Source: Sphingobacterium sp. HMA12
GTDB lineage: Bacteria > Bacteroidota > Bacteroidia > Sphingobacteriales > Sphingobacteriaceae
DNA length: 64,000 bases
NCBI RefSeq assembly: GCF_002933815.1
Contig: NZ_BEYR01000001.1
Location: 1,654,691 to 1,718,690, forward strand
Direction of reading: 5' to 3'
Position 1 is the first letter of the stretch. Each line of letters opens with the position of its first letter. Of this stretch, positions 37,894 through 46,553 are shown in pieces. The notes beneath the pieces are model-generated. The model saw only the letters and a program-made list of their open reading frames with translations, made no database searches and had not been told where the DNA came from. The translations under genes were made by a program, and so were the position numbers.

Positions 37894-39279
37894 CTAGAAG
37901 CTTGTAATAATTTTTACACCACCATTGCTATAATTCAGATCAGACGAGCGCAAACCTCCAACAGGAAGTTTATAATAAGGTTCCACAGAGATTGAAAGTT
38001 TGCCGACTTTCTGTTTTCGTCCGACTGAGAAATTCACAAACCCATTCACACCTTTATCATCCACATTCTTATCTGTGGAGGTTTGTTTATATTCTTTATT
38101 GTTGGTTTCATAAATTGTAGCCCGTTCCTGATCCAATACACCAACATAAGAAACCCCTACCGAGGTATAGAAATTTTTACTGATCGCATAACGGACATCA
38201 ACTGGAATATCTACGGTTAAGATTTTACCGGAAACACGTTCGTTACTTTTAGCATCTTTAGCATCCGCCGTGCGCATTACCAAAGGATTATTCAGACTAC
38301 TGGGCTGTGAAAGATAATTTGGGGCATCAGCAACAAACGAATTTGAAGCCATCGCGGGTGTGATGGGCGTATTCCCTGACATTGCTCCATAATGCTGAAT
38401 AGAAGCACCGGATCGGATACTGATCTTACTCGAAACATTATAAGCCAGGGCAACTCCGCCCCCAAGGGTGATGCTCTCTGAAGTAGAAGCCGGTGAGACA
38501 AATGCCCCCAGTTCCCATTTACTGTCGAGATCATTCCCGTTTTTCAGCACGACAGCGCTCTTCCGATTTCCCTGCTGCTCCGCATATAGCGCAGAAAGGC
38601 GTGCAGCTTCACGCTGTGTCTGTGTATAGGTTGGGATTGTATTTGAATTTGTTGATGCTACAGTTGAACTGGATGGCGCACCAGCTTTCGTTGCACCCAG
38701 GACAGCTGAGGAAGCAGCAACTGTAGGCTCATCCAGATTGATCTGTGCGGATAGGGTACTATTTCGCAATTGCATACGCTGCGCCCCACCCAAAGCGGAG
38801 AAATTATTTGATACACGAATATTATTTCCGCTCACTGCTTTTCCATCAAATAAGACAAACCTTTGTTTTTGACGATCATCAGCAGAAATACTTCCCACTT
38901 TCGAATAGGTAAACGGCCTATCACGCATCAATTCCTGTTCACTCAATCCCTGCGTCCCGGTCCCATCGGACAACGAACGCTGAATGGATTCTTTTAAATC
39001 TTTGTTATCCGCGAGCACCTCGCTATCTTTCTGATGCTTGGTGACAACCGGTGATGATGGAAGGACTGCAGAATTATTTTTCACCCCCCAATAGCCAGCA
39101 CCAAAACATAAAAGTACTGCGGCTGCCGCACTCCAATATTTCCATGCGGAAGAAGGTGGTGTTGCTACCTCATACCTTGATGCAAATTTTTCCCATGAAC
39201 CTTCCCGATAAGGTAATTCATGGTCTTTTAATTGCCCAATGATTTCTTCTATCAATTCTTTTTTCTTATTGCCTTCCAT
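37894..39279 (-). CDS. Sigma-linked membrane protein with TM helix and C-terminal beta-barrel-like domain
   Basis: A protein of 461 aa. The N-terminal 65 residues are charged and cytoplasm-like (GSWEKFASRYE). A TM helix follows (WKYWSAAAAVLLCFGAGYWGV, about 66-86). Then comes a Ser/Thr/Asn-rich linker (about 90-240) and a C-terminal segment of about 200 residues resembling an 8-10-strand outer-membrane beta-barrel (KWELGAFVSPAST to the end). It lies 14 bp downstream of an ECF sigma gene, the place of an anti-sigma factor. It may hold the sigma factor through the N-terminus while reaching across the periplasm (inference). No zinc anti-sigma motif. Confidence 0.78.
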   Translation of the reverse strand: MEGNKKKELIEEIIGQLKDHELPYREGSWEKFASRYEVATPPSSAWKYWSAAAAVLLCFGAGYWGVKNNSAVLPSSPVVTKHQKDSEVLADNKDLKESIQRSLSDGTGTQGLSEQELMRDRPFTYSKVGSISADDRQKQRFVLFDGKAVSGNNIRVSNNFSALGGAQRMQLRNSTLSAQINLDEPTVAASSAVLGATKAGAPSSSTVASTNSNTIPTYTQTQREAARLSALYAEQQGNRKSAVVLKNGNDLDSKWELGAFVSPASTSESITLGGGVALAYNVSSKISIRSGASIQHYGAMSGNTPITPAMASNSFVADAPNYLSQPSSLNNPLVMRTADAKDAKSNERVSGKILTVDIPVDVRYAISKNFYTSVGVSYVGVLDQERATIYETNNKEYKQTSTDKNVDDKGVNGFVNFSVGRKQKVGKLSISVEPYYKLPVGGLRSSDLNYSNGGVKIITSF

Positions 39280-39293
39280 TGTAACAACACTAT

Positions 39294-39899
39294 TTATCTT
39301 ATTTCTTGTACTACACCTGTATAGTCCAAGTATAATTTTCTCAGTTTTTGCTTTGCCCTTGTCAAGTAAGTACGTGACGTACTATCCGGTATATTTAGCA
39401 TTTGGGCAATTTCATCATGCGAATACCCTTCTATTTCATAGAGATTAAAAATAGTTTTCTGAATTTCGGGGAGCTGATCCAACAAGCTCAAAATCTCGTT
39501 TACTTCCAGACGACTATCCAATTGCACCGATGGTGTATGCATATCTCCTTCAGCCATATCCTCAACAGAATACAACTGTTTTTTACTCCGTAGAAAGTCA
39601 ATTGAGATATTTGCAGCGATTCGACCTATCCATGCCCGAAACGATTTTTCGAGGTTCTCCGCATCGATATCCCTATTGAAGGACTCCAATTTTCGAAAAA
39701 TCCGGACAAAGCTCTCATTCACAAGTTCCTCGGCATCGACATCCTGTTTGACATAACGGATGATGATTGCCATGAGGTAGCCATAATATTTTTTATAGAC
39801 GAAAGCCTTGCCGTCCTCGCGATTTCGCAAGCAACGTTCCAGGGCATCATGTAAAGATGATAGCTTCTTGTTATAAAAATATGACTGAATAATTCCCAC
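39294..39899 (-). CDS. ECF-type sigma-70 factor
   Basis: A protein of 201 aa. Region 2 (AIIIRYVKQDVDAEELVNESF, FRAWIGRIAANISIDFLRSKK) and region 4 (LDQLPEIQKTIFNLYEIEGY, HDEIAQMLNIPDSTSRTYLT). It directs RNA polymerase to its own promoter class. The following gene encodes its probable membrane partner. The operon is divergent from lysS. No target promoter could be identified. Confidence 0.94.
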   Translation of the reverse strand: MGIIQSYFYNKKLSSLHDALERCLRNREDGKAFVYKKYYGYLMAIIIRYVKQDVDAEELVNESFVRIFRKLESFNRDIDAENLEKSFRAWIGRIAANISIDFLRSKKQLYSVEDMAEGDMHTPSVQLDSRLEVNEILSLLDQLPEIQKTIFNLYEIEGYSHDEIAQMLNIPDSTSRTYLTRAKQKLRKLYLDYTGVVQEIR

Positions 39900-40080
39900 T
39901 TAAACTATTTAAATATTAAGCTTCAAATAACGAAAATAAAATTATAAAACTTAAAATCAAATAGTCGAATGTCCCCGCTTAATATCACTATTTAACTATT
40001 TTTCTTCTTTTAACGGTCGCCGTTTGTATTTCGCTACAGTGCTTTCAAAAAAATCAATAAAAAGAATTGAAAAAAATGGC

Positions 40081-40088
40081 TATTTTTG
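40081..40088 (+). promoter_or_regulatory. -7 element of lysS
   Basis: TATTTTTG, a perfect TAnnTTTG match 35 bases before the lysS ATG. No TTG at standard -33 spacing. Confidence 0.4.
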
Positions 40089-40123
40089 CATGATTTTCAC
40101 ATTTTAAATATTATTCAGACCGA

Positions 40124-41842
40124 ATGAGTACTGTATTATCCGAACAGGAACAACTTAGAAGACAGGCGATGCAATCCTTGTTGGATATGGGAATCGAGCC
40201 TTTTCCAGCAAATGAATTTGTCGTCAACGCACACGCTGCCGATATTTTAGAAAACTACGATAGAGATAAATTGAATTATAAGAACATTACCATCGCCGGA
40301 CGTATCATGAGCCGTCGCGTGATGGGAAGCGCTTCATTTTTTGAAATTCAAGATTCTACCGGACGTATTCAGGCTTATATCAAGCGTGATGACGTATGTC
40401 CTGATGAAAATAAAGATCTCTACAATGTTGTTTTCAAAAAACTTTTGGATATTGGCGATATTGTAGGTGTCAAAGGATATGTTTTCACGACACAAACTGA
40501 AGCAATTGCAGTACACGTGGAGGAACTTACCGTATTATCCAAATCCTTACGTCCTCTTCCAGTGGTTAAATCTGCTGAAGGCAAAACATTCGATGCCTTT
40601 ACAGATCCCGAGCAGCGCTACAGAATGCGTTACGTTGACTTAATTGTAAACCCTGCCAATAAAGATATATTTGTCAAACGTACCAAACTTTTCAATGCCA
40701 TGCGTCAATTCTTTAACGACGCTGGTTATATGGAAGTAGAAACACCCGTTTTACAATCTATCCCCGGAGGTGCCGCAGCCCGTCCATTTATCACGCATCA
40801 CAATGCATTAGATATCCCTTTATATCTTCGTATTGCAAACGAACTTTATTTAAAAAGACTGATCGTAGGTGGTTTTGATGGTGTGTACGAATTTTCCAAA
40901 AACTTCCGTAACGAAGGAATGGACCGTACGCATAACCCCGAATTTACCGCCATGGAAATCTATGTAGCTTACAAGGACTACAACTGGATGATGGATTTCA
41001 CAGAACGCCTTTTGGAACACTGTGCACTTGCTGTAAACGGGACCACCGAAGCTACATTTGGCGAACATAAAATTGATTTCAGAGCGCCATATAAGCGTAT
41101 CTCGATGACCGATTCCATCAAAGAATTTACAGGATTTGATATCACCGGCAAAACCGAAGAAGAAATCCGTGTAGCTGCAAAAGGAATGGGTATCGACGTT
41201 AACGAAACAATGGGTAAAGGCAAGTTGATCGACGAGATCTTCGGTGCGAAATGTGAAGGTAATTACATTCAGCCAACATTTATCACCGATTATCCAAAAG
41301 AGATGTCACCATTGACCAAAAAACATCGCGATAATCCAGATTTAACAGAACGTTTCGAGTTAATGGTCTGTGGTAAAGAGATTGCCAATGCTTACTCCGA
41401 ATTGAATGACCCAATTGATCAACGCGAACGCTTTGAAGATCAATTGAAACTTTCAGAGAAAGGTGATGATGAAGCCATGTTTATTGATCAGGATTTCTTG
41501 CGCTCTTTGGAATATGGTATGCCGCCTACTTCCGGTTTAGGAATAGGTATGGATCGCCTAATTATGTTCCTGACAAATAATGCTTCTATCCAAGAAGTAT
41601 TGTTCTTCCCACAAATGCGTCCTGAAAAGGTAGCAAAAGTTGCGGACGTGAAGGACTATGAAGAGCAAGGCATTCCTGCAGCATGGGTACCCGCATTACA
41701 AAAAATGGGTTTTACCACGATCGAAGCCTTAAAAGAAGCCAACCCAAATAAGGTTTTCAATGATCTTGGCGGCATGCGTAAAAAACTAAAACTAGACATA
41801 ACTATGCCGAGCAAAGAAGAAGTGCTGGCTTGGTTTAACTAA
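40124..41842 (+). CDS. lysS: Lysyl-tRNA synthetase, class II
   Basis: A protein of 572 aa. N-terminal OB-fold anticodon-binding domain (ITIAGRIMSRRVMGSASFFE), class II motif 1 near FNDAGYMEVETPVLQ, motif 2 FRNEGMDRTHNPEFTAMEIY and motif 3 GLGIGMDRLIMFL. It charges tRNA-Lys. Compared with about 500 aa in many bacteria it carries a C-terminal tail of about 70 residues (YEEQGIPAAWVPALQKMGF, FNDLGGMRKKLKLD) that looks helical. No operon partner. Confidence 0.97.
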   Translation: MSTVLSEQEQLRRQAMQSLLDMGIEPFPANEFVVNAHAADILENYDRDKLNYKNITIAGRIMSRRVMGSASFFEIQDSTGRIQAYIKRDDVCPDENKDLYNVVFKKLLDIGDIVGVKGYVFTTQTEAIAVHVEELTVLSKSLRPLPVVKSAEGKTFDAFTDPEQRYRMRYVDLIVNPANKDIFVKRTKLFNAMRQFFNDAGYMEVETPVLQSIPGGAAARPFITHHNALDIPLYLRIANELYLKRLIVGGFDGVYEFSKNFRNEGMDRTHNPEFTAMEIYVAYKDYNWMMDFTERLLEHCALAVNGTTEATFGEHKIDFRAPYKRISMTDSIKEFTGFDITGKTEEEIRVAAKGMGIDVNETMGKGKLIDEIFGAKCEGNYIQPTFITDYPKEMSPLTKKHRDNPDLTERFELMVCGKEIANAYSELNDPIDQRERFEDQLKLSEKGDDEAMFIDQDFLRSLEYGMPPTSGLGIGMDRLIMFLTNNASIQEVLFFPQMRPEKVAKVADVKDYEEQGIPAAWVPALQKMGFTTIEALKEANPNKVFNDLGGMRKKLKLDITMPSKEEVLAWFN

Positions 41843-41853
41843 TACAATGAATC

Positions 41854-41885
41854 TAACATCGGCGGACTAACATCCGCCGATGTTA
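41854..41885 (+). terminator. Hairpin after lysS
   Basis: 13-bp perfect stem TAACATCGGCGGA / TCCGCCGATGTTA, 6-nt loop, followed by only a short T stretch. Probable but weak terminator. The remaining 220 bp before the patatin gene show no other feature. Confidence 0.6.
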
Positions 41886-42107
41886 TTTGAGTATACCCCA
41901 TACCCAAAGGATAATACCTAACTATCCCGATCAATAAAACCGAAAATCCCCCATTGAGAAACTGTAGGCCACCCCAATTTATCATCTAACGCAAACATGC
42001 ACCTGATCGGCTATATTTTTATTACAAAAGCCTTTGGCTCAAAAGGGCAATCTAAATTGTAAACATTTTCTATATTTACGTATCTTGAATTAAAATAGCT
42101 TTAGCGT

Positions 42108-43163
42108 ATGAAGAGCATACTTGCCCTTGATGGCGGTGGTATTCGGGGGATTATCCCGGCTATGATACTAGTGGCTTTGGAGGAAAAATTACAAAAAAAA
42201 ACAATGGATCCCAATGCGCGGATCGCTTCTTATTTTGACTTTATTGCCGGCACAAGCAGTGGCGGAATTCTCACAAGCATCTTATTGTTCCCCGAAGAAG
42301 GAAATCCTACGCACCCTAAGTTTTCAGCACGCGATGCTTTAAATCTATTCGTCAACCACGGTACAGAAATCTTTCACACCTCCAAATGGCGGCGTTTTCT
42401 GGGTGGATTCGGTCTGGTGAGTGAATTGTATTCCTCGGCCGCCTTGTCGAATGTGCTGGACAAATATTTTCAAAATGCACGATTAAGCCACCTGATCAAA
42501 CCCTGTATTATCACGGCCTATAACATCGAGCTCCGTAAAAATCATTTTTTTAGACAACAGAAGGCAATCACCCATGGCGAAGCGCGCGACTTTTACCTCA
42601 AAGATGTCTGCAAAGCTACTTCGGCAGCCCCCACGTTCTTTCCTGTTGCCGAAATATATTCAATATCCAATACCAGATATCCGCTCATAGATGGAGGAGT
42701 GTTTGCACAGAATCCTTCTATCTGCGGTTTACTTGAGGTGTTAAAAGCCTTCAACAGTACACAGATCAACGATATGTTTATGGTTTCCTTGGGTACCGGG
42801 GTATCAAAGACAGCCTACAATTACGAACACTTCAAAAAAAAGCTTGCCATTCAGATCGGTCCGGCCCTTGTGGACATCATGACCAGCGCCTCTTCCGAAA
42901 GTACGGAGTTTTTTATCAAGCAATTGTTTAGAAGTAACGGAAAACAACAAAATTACGTTCGTCTGGAGCCGTCAAACCTATCCAGTATCAACGCTTCCTT
43001 AGACGCAGCCTCCCCAAACAATATCCAGAAACTCATTTCCTTATCAGATAAGCTGATCAGTGAACATGAGGATACACTGGATTACATCATCGAACACCTT
43101 ATCAAAGAAAAGAATCAGAATAAAAAGAAAAATCCTTGGAGCCAGTTGATGGATAAATTCTAA
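42108..43163 (+). CDS. Patatin-like phospholipase
   Basis: A protein of 351 aa, patatin fold. Oxyanion hole ALDGGGIRGIIPA, nucleophile elbow GTSSGG (Ser), catalytic Asp in LIDGGVFAQNPS. No signal peptide, so cytoplasmic or membrane-associated acyl hydrolase. It resembles the patatin group that includes CapV effectors of CBASS, but no cyclic-nucleotide synthase or other defence gene is adjacent. The next gene, an SpmAB-type membrane protein, starts 31 bp downstream on the same strand, so the two may be cotranscribed. Confidence 0.9.
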   Translation: MKSILALDGGGIRGIIPAMILVALEEKLQKKTMDPNARIASYFDFIAGTSSGGILTSILLFPEEGNPTHPKFSARDALNLFVNHGTEIFHTSKWRRFLGGFGLVSELYSSAALSNVLDKYFQNARLSHLIKPCIITAYNIELRKNHFFRQQKAITHGEARDFYLKDVCKATSAAPTFFPVAEIYSISNTRYPLIDGGVFAQNPSICGLLEVLKAFNSTQINDMFMVSLGTGVSKTAYNYEHFKKKLAIQIGPALVDIMTSASSESTEFFIKQLFRSNGKQQNYVRLEPSNLSSINASLDAASPNNIQKLISLSDKLISEHEDTLDYIIEHLIKEKNQNKKKNPWSQLMDKF

Positions 43164-43194
43164 AAGGTTACTTTTACGCATATTTAAATCTATT

Positions 43195-44427
43195 ATGGCA
43201 TTAAACTACGTTTGGGTTGCATTTTTTTTAATCACATTTGCCGTAGCCCTTGTAAAACTTATCTTTTTCGGAGATACCGAAATCTTCCAACAAATTGTCA
43301 ACTCCATCTTTGACAGCGCTAAAACCGGAGCTGAAATCTCCTTAGGGTTGATCGGGATGATGAGTTTTGCCCTTGGAATCATGAAAATTGGTGAAAAAGG
43401 CGGCATGATCAATATCTTCGCAAAAATCGTAGGCCCTTTTTTCCATAAATTATTTCCCGAAATCCCCAAGAACCATCCCGCTCTCGGATCTATCCTGATG
43501 AATTTTTCTGCCAATGCGCTTGGTCTGGATAATGCAGCAACGCCTTTGGGACTTAAGGCAATGAAGGAACTCCAAGAACTGAATCCCAATAAGGAAACGG
43601 CAACGAATGCCCAGATTATGTTCATTGTGCTCAATGCATCCAGCCTCACGCTATTGCCGATTTCCATTATGGCTTATCGAAAAGAAGCAGGTGCACCAGA
43701 TCCTTCTGACGTCTTTCTTCCGATTTTGATCGCAACCTTCTTTTCCACCCTAGTAGCCTTGATCCTTGTTGCTATTTATCAAAAAATAAACCTCTTCAAC
43801 CGTGTTGTTTTAGGCTATTTAGGTGCCATGGGGTTATTTATCGGTGGATTATTATATTATTTTTCAGGACTACAGCAAGCTGAAATAGAGATTTTTAGCA
43901 AAGTATTTGGTAATGTGATCCTGTTTAGCCTCTTCACTTCTTTTATAGGTTTGGCGCTTTTTCGCAAAGTTAATGTCTACGATTCTTTTATTGAAGGTGC
44001 TAAAGAAGGATTTGAAGTTTCCGTCAAAATTATTCCTTATCTGGTGGCCATGTTGGTCGGCATCGCTGTTTTTAGAGCTTCAGGAACGATGGATTATATG
44101 GTTGCCGGAATATCCAAGGGCATTGCCCTATGTGGTTTGGATACCTCTTTTGTCGATGCGCTCCCGGTTGCATTTATGAAACCCCTTAGTGGGTCGGGTG
44201 CCCGTGGATTAATGGTTGACCTGATGAATGCCAAAGGTCCGATGGACTTTGCAGCACGTGTCGCCTGCGTCATTCAGGGCTCCACTGAAACAACTTTTTA
44301 CGTACTGGCAGTCTACTTTGGTGCCGTGGGTATAAAACGGACGAGACATGCCTTACCTTGTGCCTTACTGGCTGAACTGGCGGGTGTAATTGCGGCTATT
44401 ATTATATCCTATATTTTCTTTAAATAG
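43195..44427 (+). CDS. SpmA-SpmB fusion, nucleoside-recognition (Gate) membrane protein
   Basis: A protein of 410 aa with two Gate domains: the first half (ISLGLIGMMSFALGIMKIGEKG, NFSANALGLDNAATPLGLKAM) resembles SpmA and the second (GFEVSVKIIPYLVAMLVGIAVF, MKPLSGSGARGLM, VIQGSTETTFYVLAVYFGAVG) resembles SpmB. About eight TM helices. In sporeformers these are separate spore-maturation proteins; here, in a likely non-sporeformer, the role is unknown, perhaps small-molecule transport. Confidence 0.88.
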   Translation: MALNYVWVAFFLITFAVALVKLIFFGDTEIFQQIVNSIFDSAKTGAEISLGLIGMMSFALGIMKIGEKGGMINIFAKIVGPFFHKLFPEIPKNHPALGSILMNFSANALGLDNAATPLGLKAMKELQELNPNKETATNAQIMFIVLNASSLTLLPISIMAYRKEAGAPDPSDVFLPILIATFFSTLVALILVAIYQKINLFNRVVLGYLGAMGLFIGGLLYYFSGLQQAEIEIFSKVFGNVILFSLFTSFIGLALFRKVNVYDSFIEGAKEGFEVSVKIIPYLVAMLVGIAVFRASGTMDYMVAGISKGIALCGLDTSFVDALPVAFMKPLSGSGARGLMVDLMNAKGPMDFAARVACVIQGSTETTFYVLAVYFGAVGIKRTRHALPCALLAELAGVIAAIIISYIFFK

Positions 44428-44474
44428 CATCTTTAAGCATTGCCTAAGTTTAGAAGATATAGACAAACATATGA

Positions 44475-44498
44475 AAAGCACAAAACTAACTGTGCTTT
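44475..44498 (+). terminator. Weak hairpin between SpmAB fusion and mgsA
   Basis: 8-bp stem AAAGCACA / TGTGCTTT with an 8-nt loop; little T tract. A possible terminator only. Confidence 0.3.
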
Positions 44499-44594
44499 AT
44501 TGTAAAATTAGAACGGCCTATAGACATATAATCTATTGAAGAGGGCTTTTTAGCCGCTTGATGCAAATACAAATGAACAAATAATTAGATACGG

Positions 44595-44975
44595 ATGAAA
44601 AAAACAATCGCGCTGATCGCTCATGATGGCAAGAAACCAGAGATGGTTGCTTTTGTCAAGGACCACCAGGATCTATTGGAGCATGCAAATATTATCGCAA
44701 CGGGAACGACGGGTTCCTATGTGCGGCAAACCGGACTTCCAGTCGAGTTGAAATTAAGCGGCCCAATGGGGGGCGATGCACAGATCGCTGCATTGGCTGC
44801 TGAGGGTAAAGTAGATGGCATTATCTTCTTTCGTGATCCACTTGGCAAGCACGCCCACGAGCCTGATATTCAAATGCTGATGCGTGTGTGCGACCTTTAC
44901 AATGTTCCGCTGGCCACGAATCCTGCCACCGGAAGCTTAATTATTGAAGGGTTATTGGAAGATATTGTCGACTAA
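44595..44975 (+). CDS. mgsA: Methylglyoxal synthase
   Basis: A protein of 126 aa, near the usual MgsA size. Phosphate-binding and catalytic motifs: LIAHDGKKPEMVAFV, IIATGTTGSYVRQTG, GPMGGDAQIAALAAEGKVDG and FFRDPLGKHAHEPD with the catalytic Asp. It converts dihydroxyacetone phosphate to methylglyoxal plus phosphate, bypassing glycolysis under phosphate limitation. The OsmC-family gene follows 21 bp later on the same strand. Confidence 0.95.
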   Translation: MKKTIALIAHDGKKPEMVAFVKDHQDLLEHANIIATGTTGSYVRQTGLPVELKLSGPMGGDAQIAALAAEGKVDGIIFFRDPLGKHAHEPDIQMLMRVCDLYNVPLATNPATGSLIIEGLLEDIVD

Positions 44976-44996
44976 AACTAAGCTATTTTATTCAAG

Positions 44997-45401
44997 ATGA
45001 TGGAAAATGAAGTTATTGTCACCCTAGGTGAAACACCTTATACTACGACTGTAAACTATGGTAAACACCAGATTATTGCCGATGAGCCCGAAGACTTGGG
45101 TGGACAGGATCAGGGAATAAATCCTACACCGCTGCTGCTCTCTTCCTTAGGTACCTGCAAAGCGATCACGGTAAAAATGTATGCTGACCGAAAAAACTGG
45201 CCTTTGGAAGAAGTTATTATCCGCCTTTCGCATGAAGTGCAGACCAGTGAACGTCAGCAGACGACCTATATACAATGTCATATGAGCTTTAAGGGGGATC
45301 TAGATGACGAACAAAAGAAGAGATTATTTAAGATTGCCGAAAAATGCCCGGTGCATAAAATCTTAACTAATCCTATTGTAATAACTTCAAATCATTTGTA
45401 A
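44997..45401 (+). CDS. OsmC-family protein
   Basis: A protein of 134 aa. OsmC/Ohr fold with two conserved Cys: SSLGTCKAITVKMYADRK and EKCPVHKIL. The family reduces organic hydroperoxides through this pair. It probably shares a transcript with mgsA. A second paralogue lies at 55465-55875. Met2 at 45000 is an alternative start. Confidence 0.9.
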   Translation: MMENEVIVTLGETPYTTTVNYGKHQIIADEPEDLGGQDQGINPTPLLLSSLGTCKAITVKMYADRKNWPLEEVIIRLSHEVQTSERQQTTYIQCHMSFKGDLDDEQKKRLFKIAEKCPVHKILTNPIVITSNHL

Positions 45402-45408
45402 TTGTTTC

Positions 45409-45439
45409 TTGGGATAACCGACAACACTATTTATATTTG
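45409..45439 (+). promoter_or_regulatory. Candidate promoter of coaA
   Basis: TTG (45409-45411), 20-bp spacer, TATATTTG (45432-45439): full match to the Bacteroidota -33/-7 pattern. It leaves a leader of about 150 nt before coaA. Confidence 0.5.
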
Positions 45440-45593
45440 TCCGCACAAAAAAAATCTTCGTATAACAGTCCTTCCCCAAGCGGAAAAAGGATAATGAAGG
45501 TTCCTATTGTCTGCCGAATGGAGCAGAAAGGGCTCAGAAATAAAAGAATAAGCAGAAATCAAATACAATACGTTCAATAAAAACAGCAAATCG

Positions 45594-46553
45594 ATGCAAT
45601 TGGATCCACAAATAGCAATAGACTCTCCTTTTAGATCAATTAAACGGGAAGACTGGAAAAATCTAAATGGAAAGGTATTGCACAACTTCAGTCACGAAGA
45701 TCTTGACAACTTACATGCGCTCAATGAGCCATTGACAAATCAAGAGATCGAAGAAGTTTATTTTCCGTTGAGTCATCTGCTGGAAATTCACATTGACCGT
45801 TTCCAAAGCCTACATCAGCGCACAAATCGTTTTTTCGGGAAAGAAGAAAGTAAATTACCTTACATCATCGGTATTGCAGGTTCCGTCGCTGTAGGGAAAA
45901 GTACAACAGCAAGGGTATTGCAACGGGTACTGAGTATGCTACCTTCCAAACCAAAAGTGGATCTGGTGACCACGGATGGTTTTCTCTATCCCAATCAACA
46001 ACTGATCGAAAAAGGAATACTGAACCGCAAAGGATTTCCGGAAAGCTATGACGCCAAACGACTGATCCATTTCCTTTCCGCGGTCAAATCCGGAGCACCT
46101 AAAATCACGGTCCCAGTATACAGCCATCTGGTTTATGATGTATTACCCGATGAGCAGCAACAGATCATTGAACAACCTGATATCTTAATCGTCGAAGGAA
46201 TCAACGTGTTACAGGTCAACTCACAACGCCCCCGTAAAGGACATAGTGTTTTCGTTTCCGACTTTTTCGATTATTCGATCTACGTACATGCCAGTGAGAA
46301 AAACCTCATCGAGTGGTATACCAATAGGTTTGAATCCCTACGGGCGACCGCCTTTCAGAATCCGGCCTCGTTTTTCCATAAATATGCAGATATGTCACCC
46401 GAAGAAAGTAATGCCATGGCCGTCAATATCTGGAATGAGATCAACAAGCCCAACCTGATCAAGAACATCTTACCCACCCGCTACCGCGCCGATCTTATCC
46501 TGGAAAAAGGCAGCCATCATTTTGTCAAGAATGTGAAAGTCAGAAAGATCTAA
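45594..46553 (+). CDS. coaA: Pantothenate kinase, type I
   Basis: A protein of 319 aa. Walker A GIAGSVAVGKSTTARVL, LVTTDGFLYPNQQL, ILIVEGINVLQV and SIYVHASEKNLIEWY. It phosphorylates pantothenate, the committed step to coenzyme A. Size and motifs fit type I (CoaA) and not type II/III. Its stop overlaps the stop of the convergent mscS gene. Confidence 0.95.
   Translation: MQLDPQIAIDSPFRSIKREDWKNLNGKVLHNFSHEDLDNLHALNEPLTNQEIEEVYFPLSHLLEIHIDRFQSLHQRTNRFFGKEESKLPYIIGIAGSVAVGKSTTARVLQRVLSMLPSKPKVDLVTTDGFLYPNQQLIEKGILNRKGFPESYDAKRLIHFLSAVKSGAPKITVPVYSHLVYDVLPDEQQQIIEQPDILIVEGINVLQVNSQRPRKGHSVFVSDFFDYSIYVHASEKNLIEWYTNRFESLRATAFQNPASFFHKYADMSPEESNAMAVNIWNEINKPNLIKNILPTRYRADLILEKGSHHFVKNVKVRKI

Noticed and set aside
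42108..43163. CBASS defence system with the patatin as effector
   Set aside because: No CD-NTase, E1/E2/JAB or NucC-like genes lie nearby; flanking genes are housekeeping or membrane proteins.
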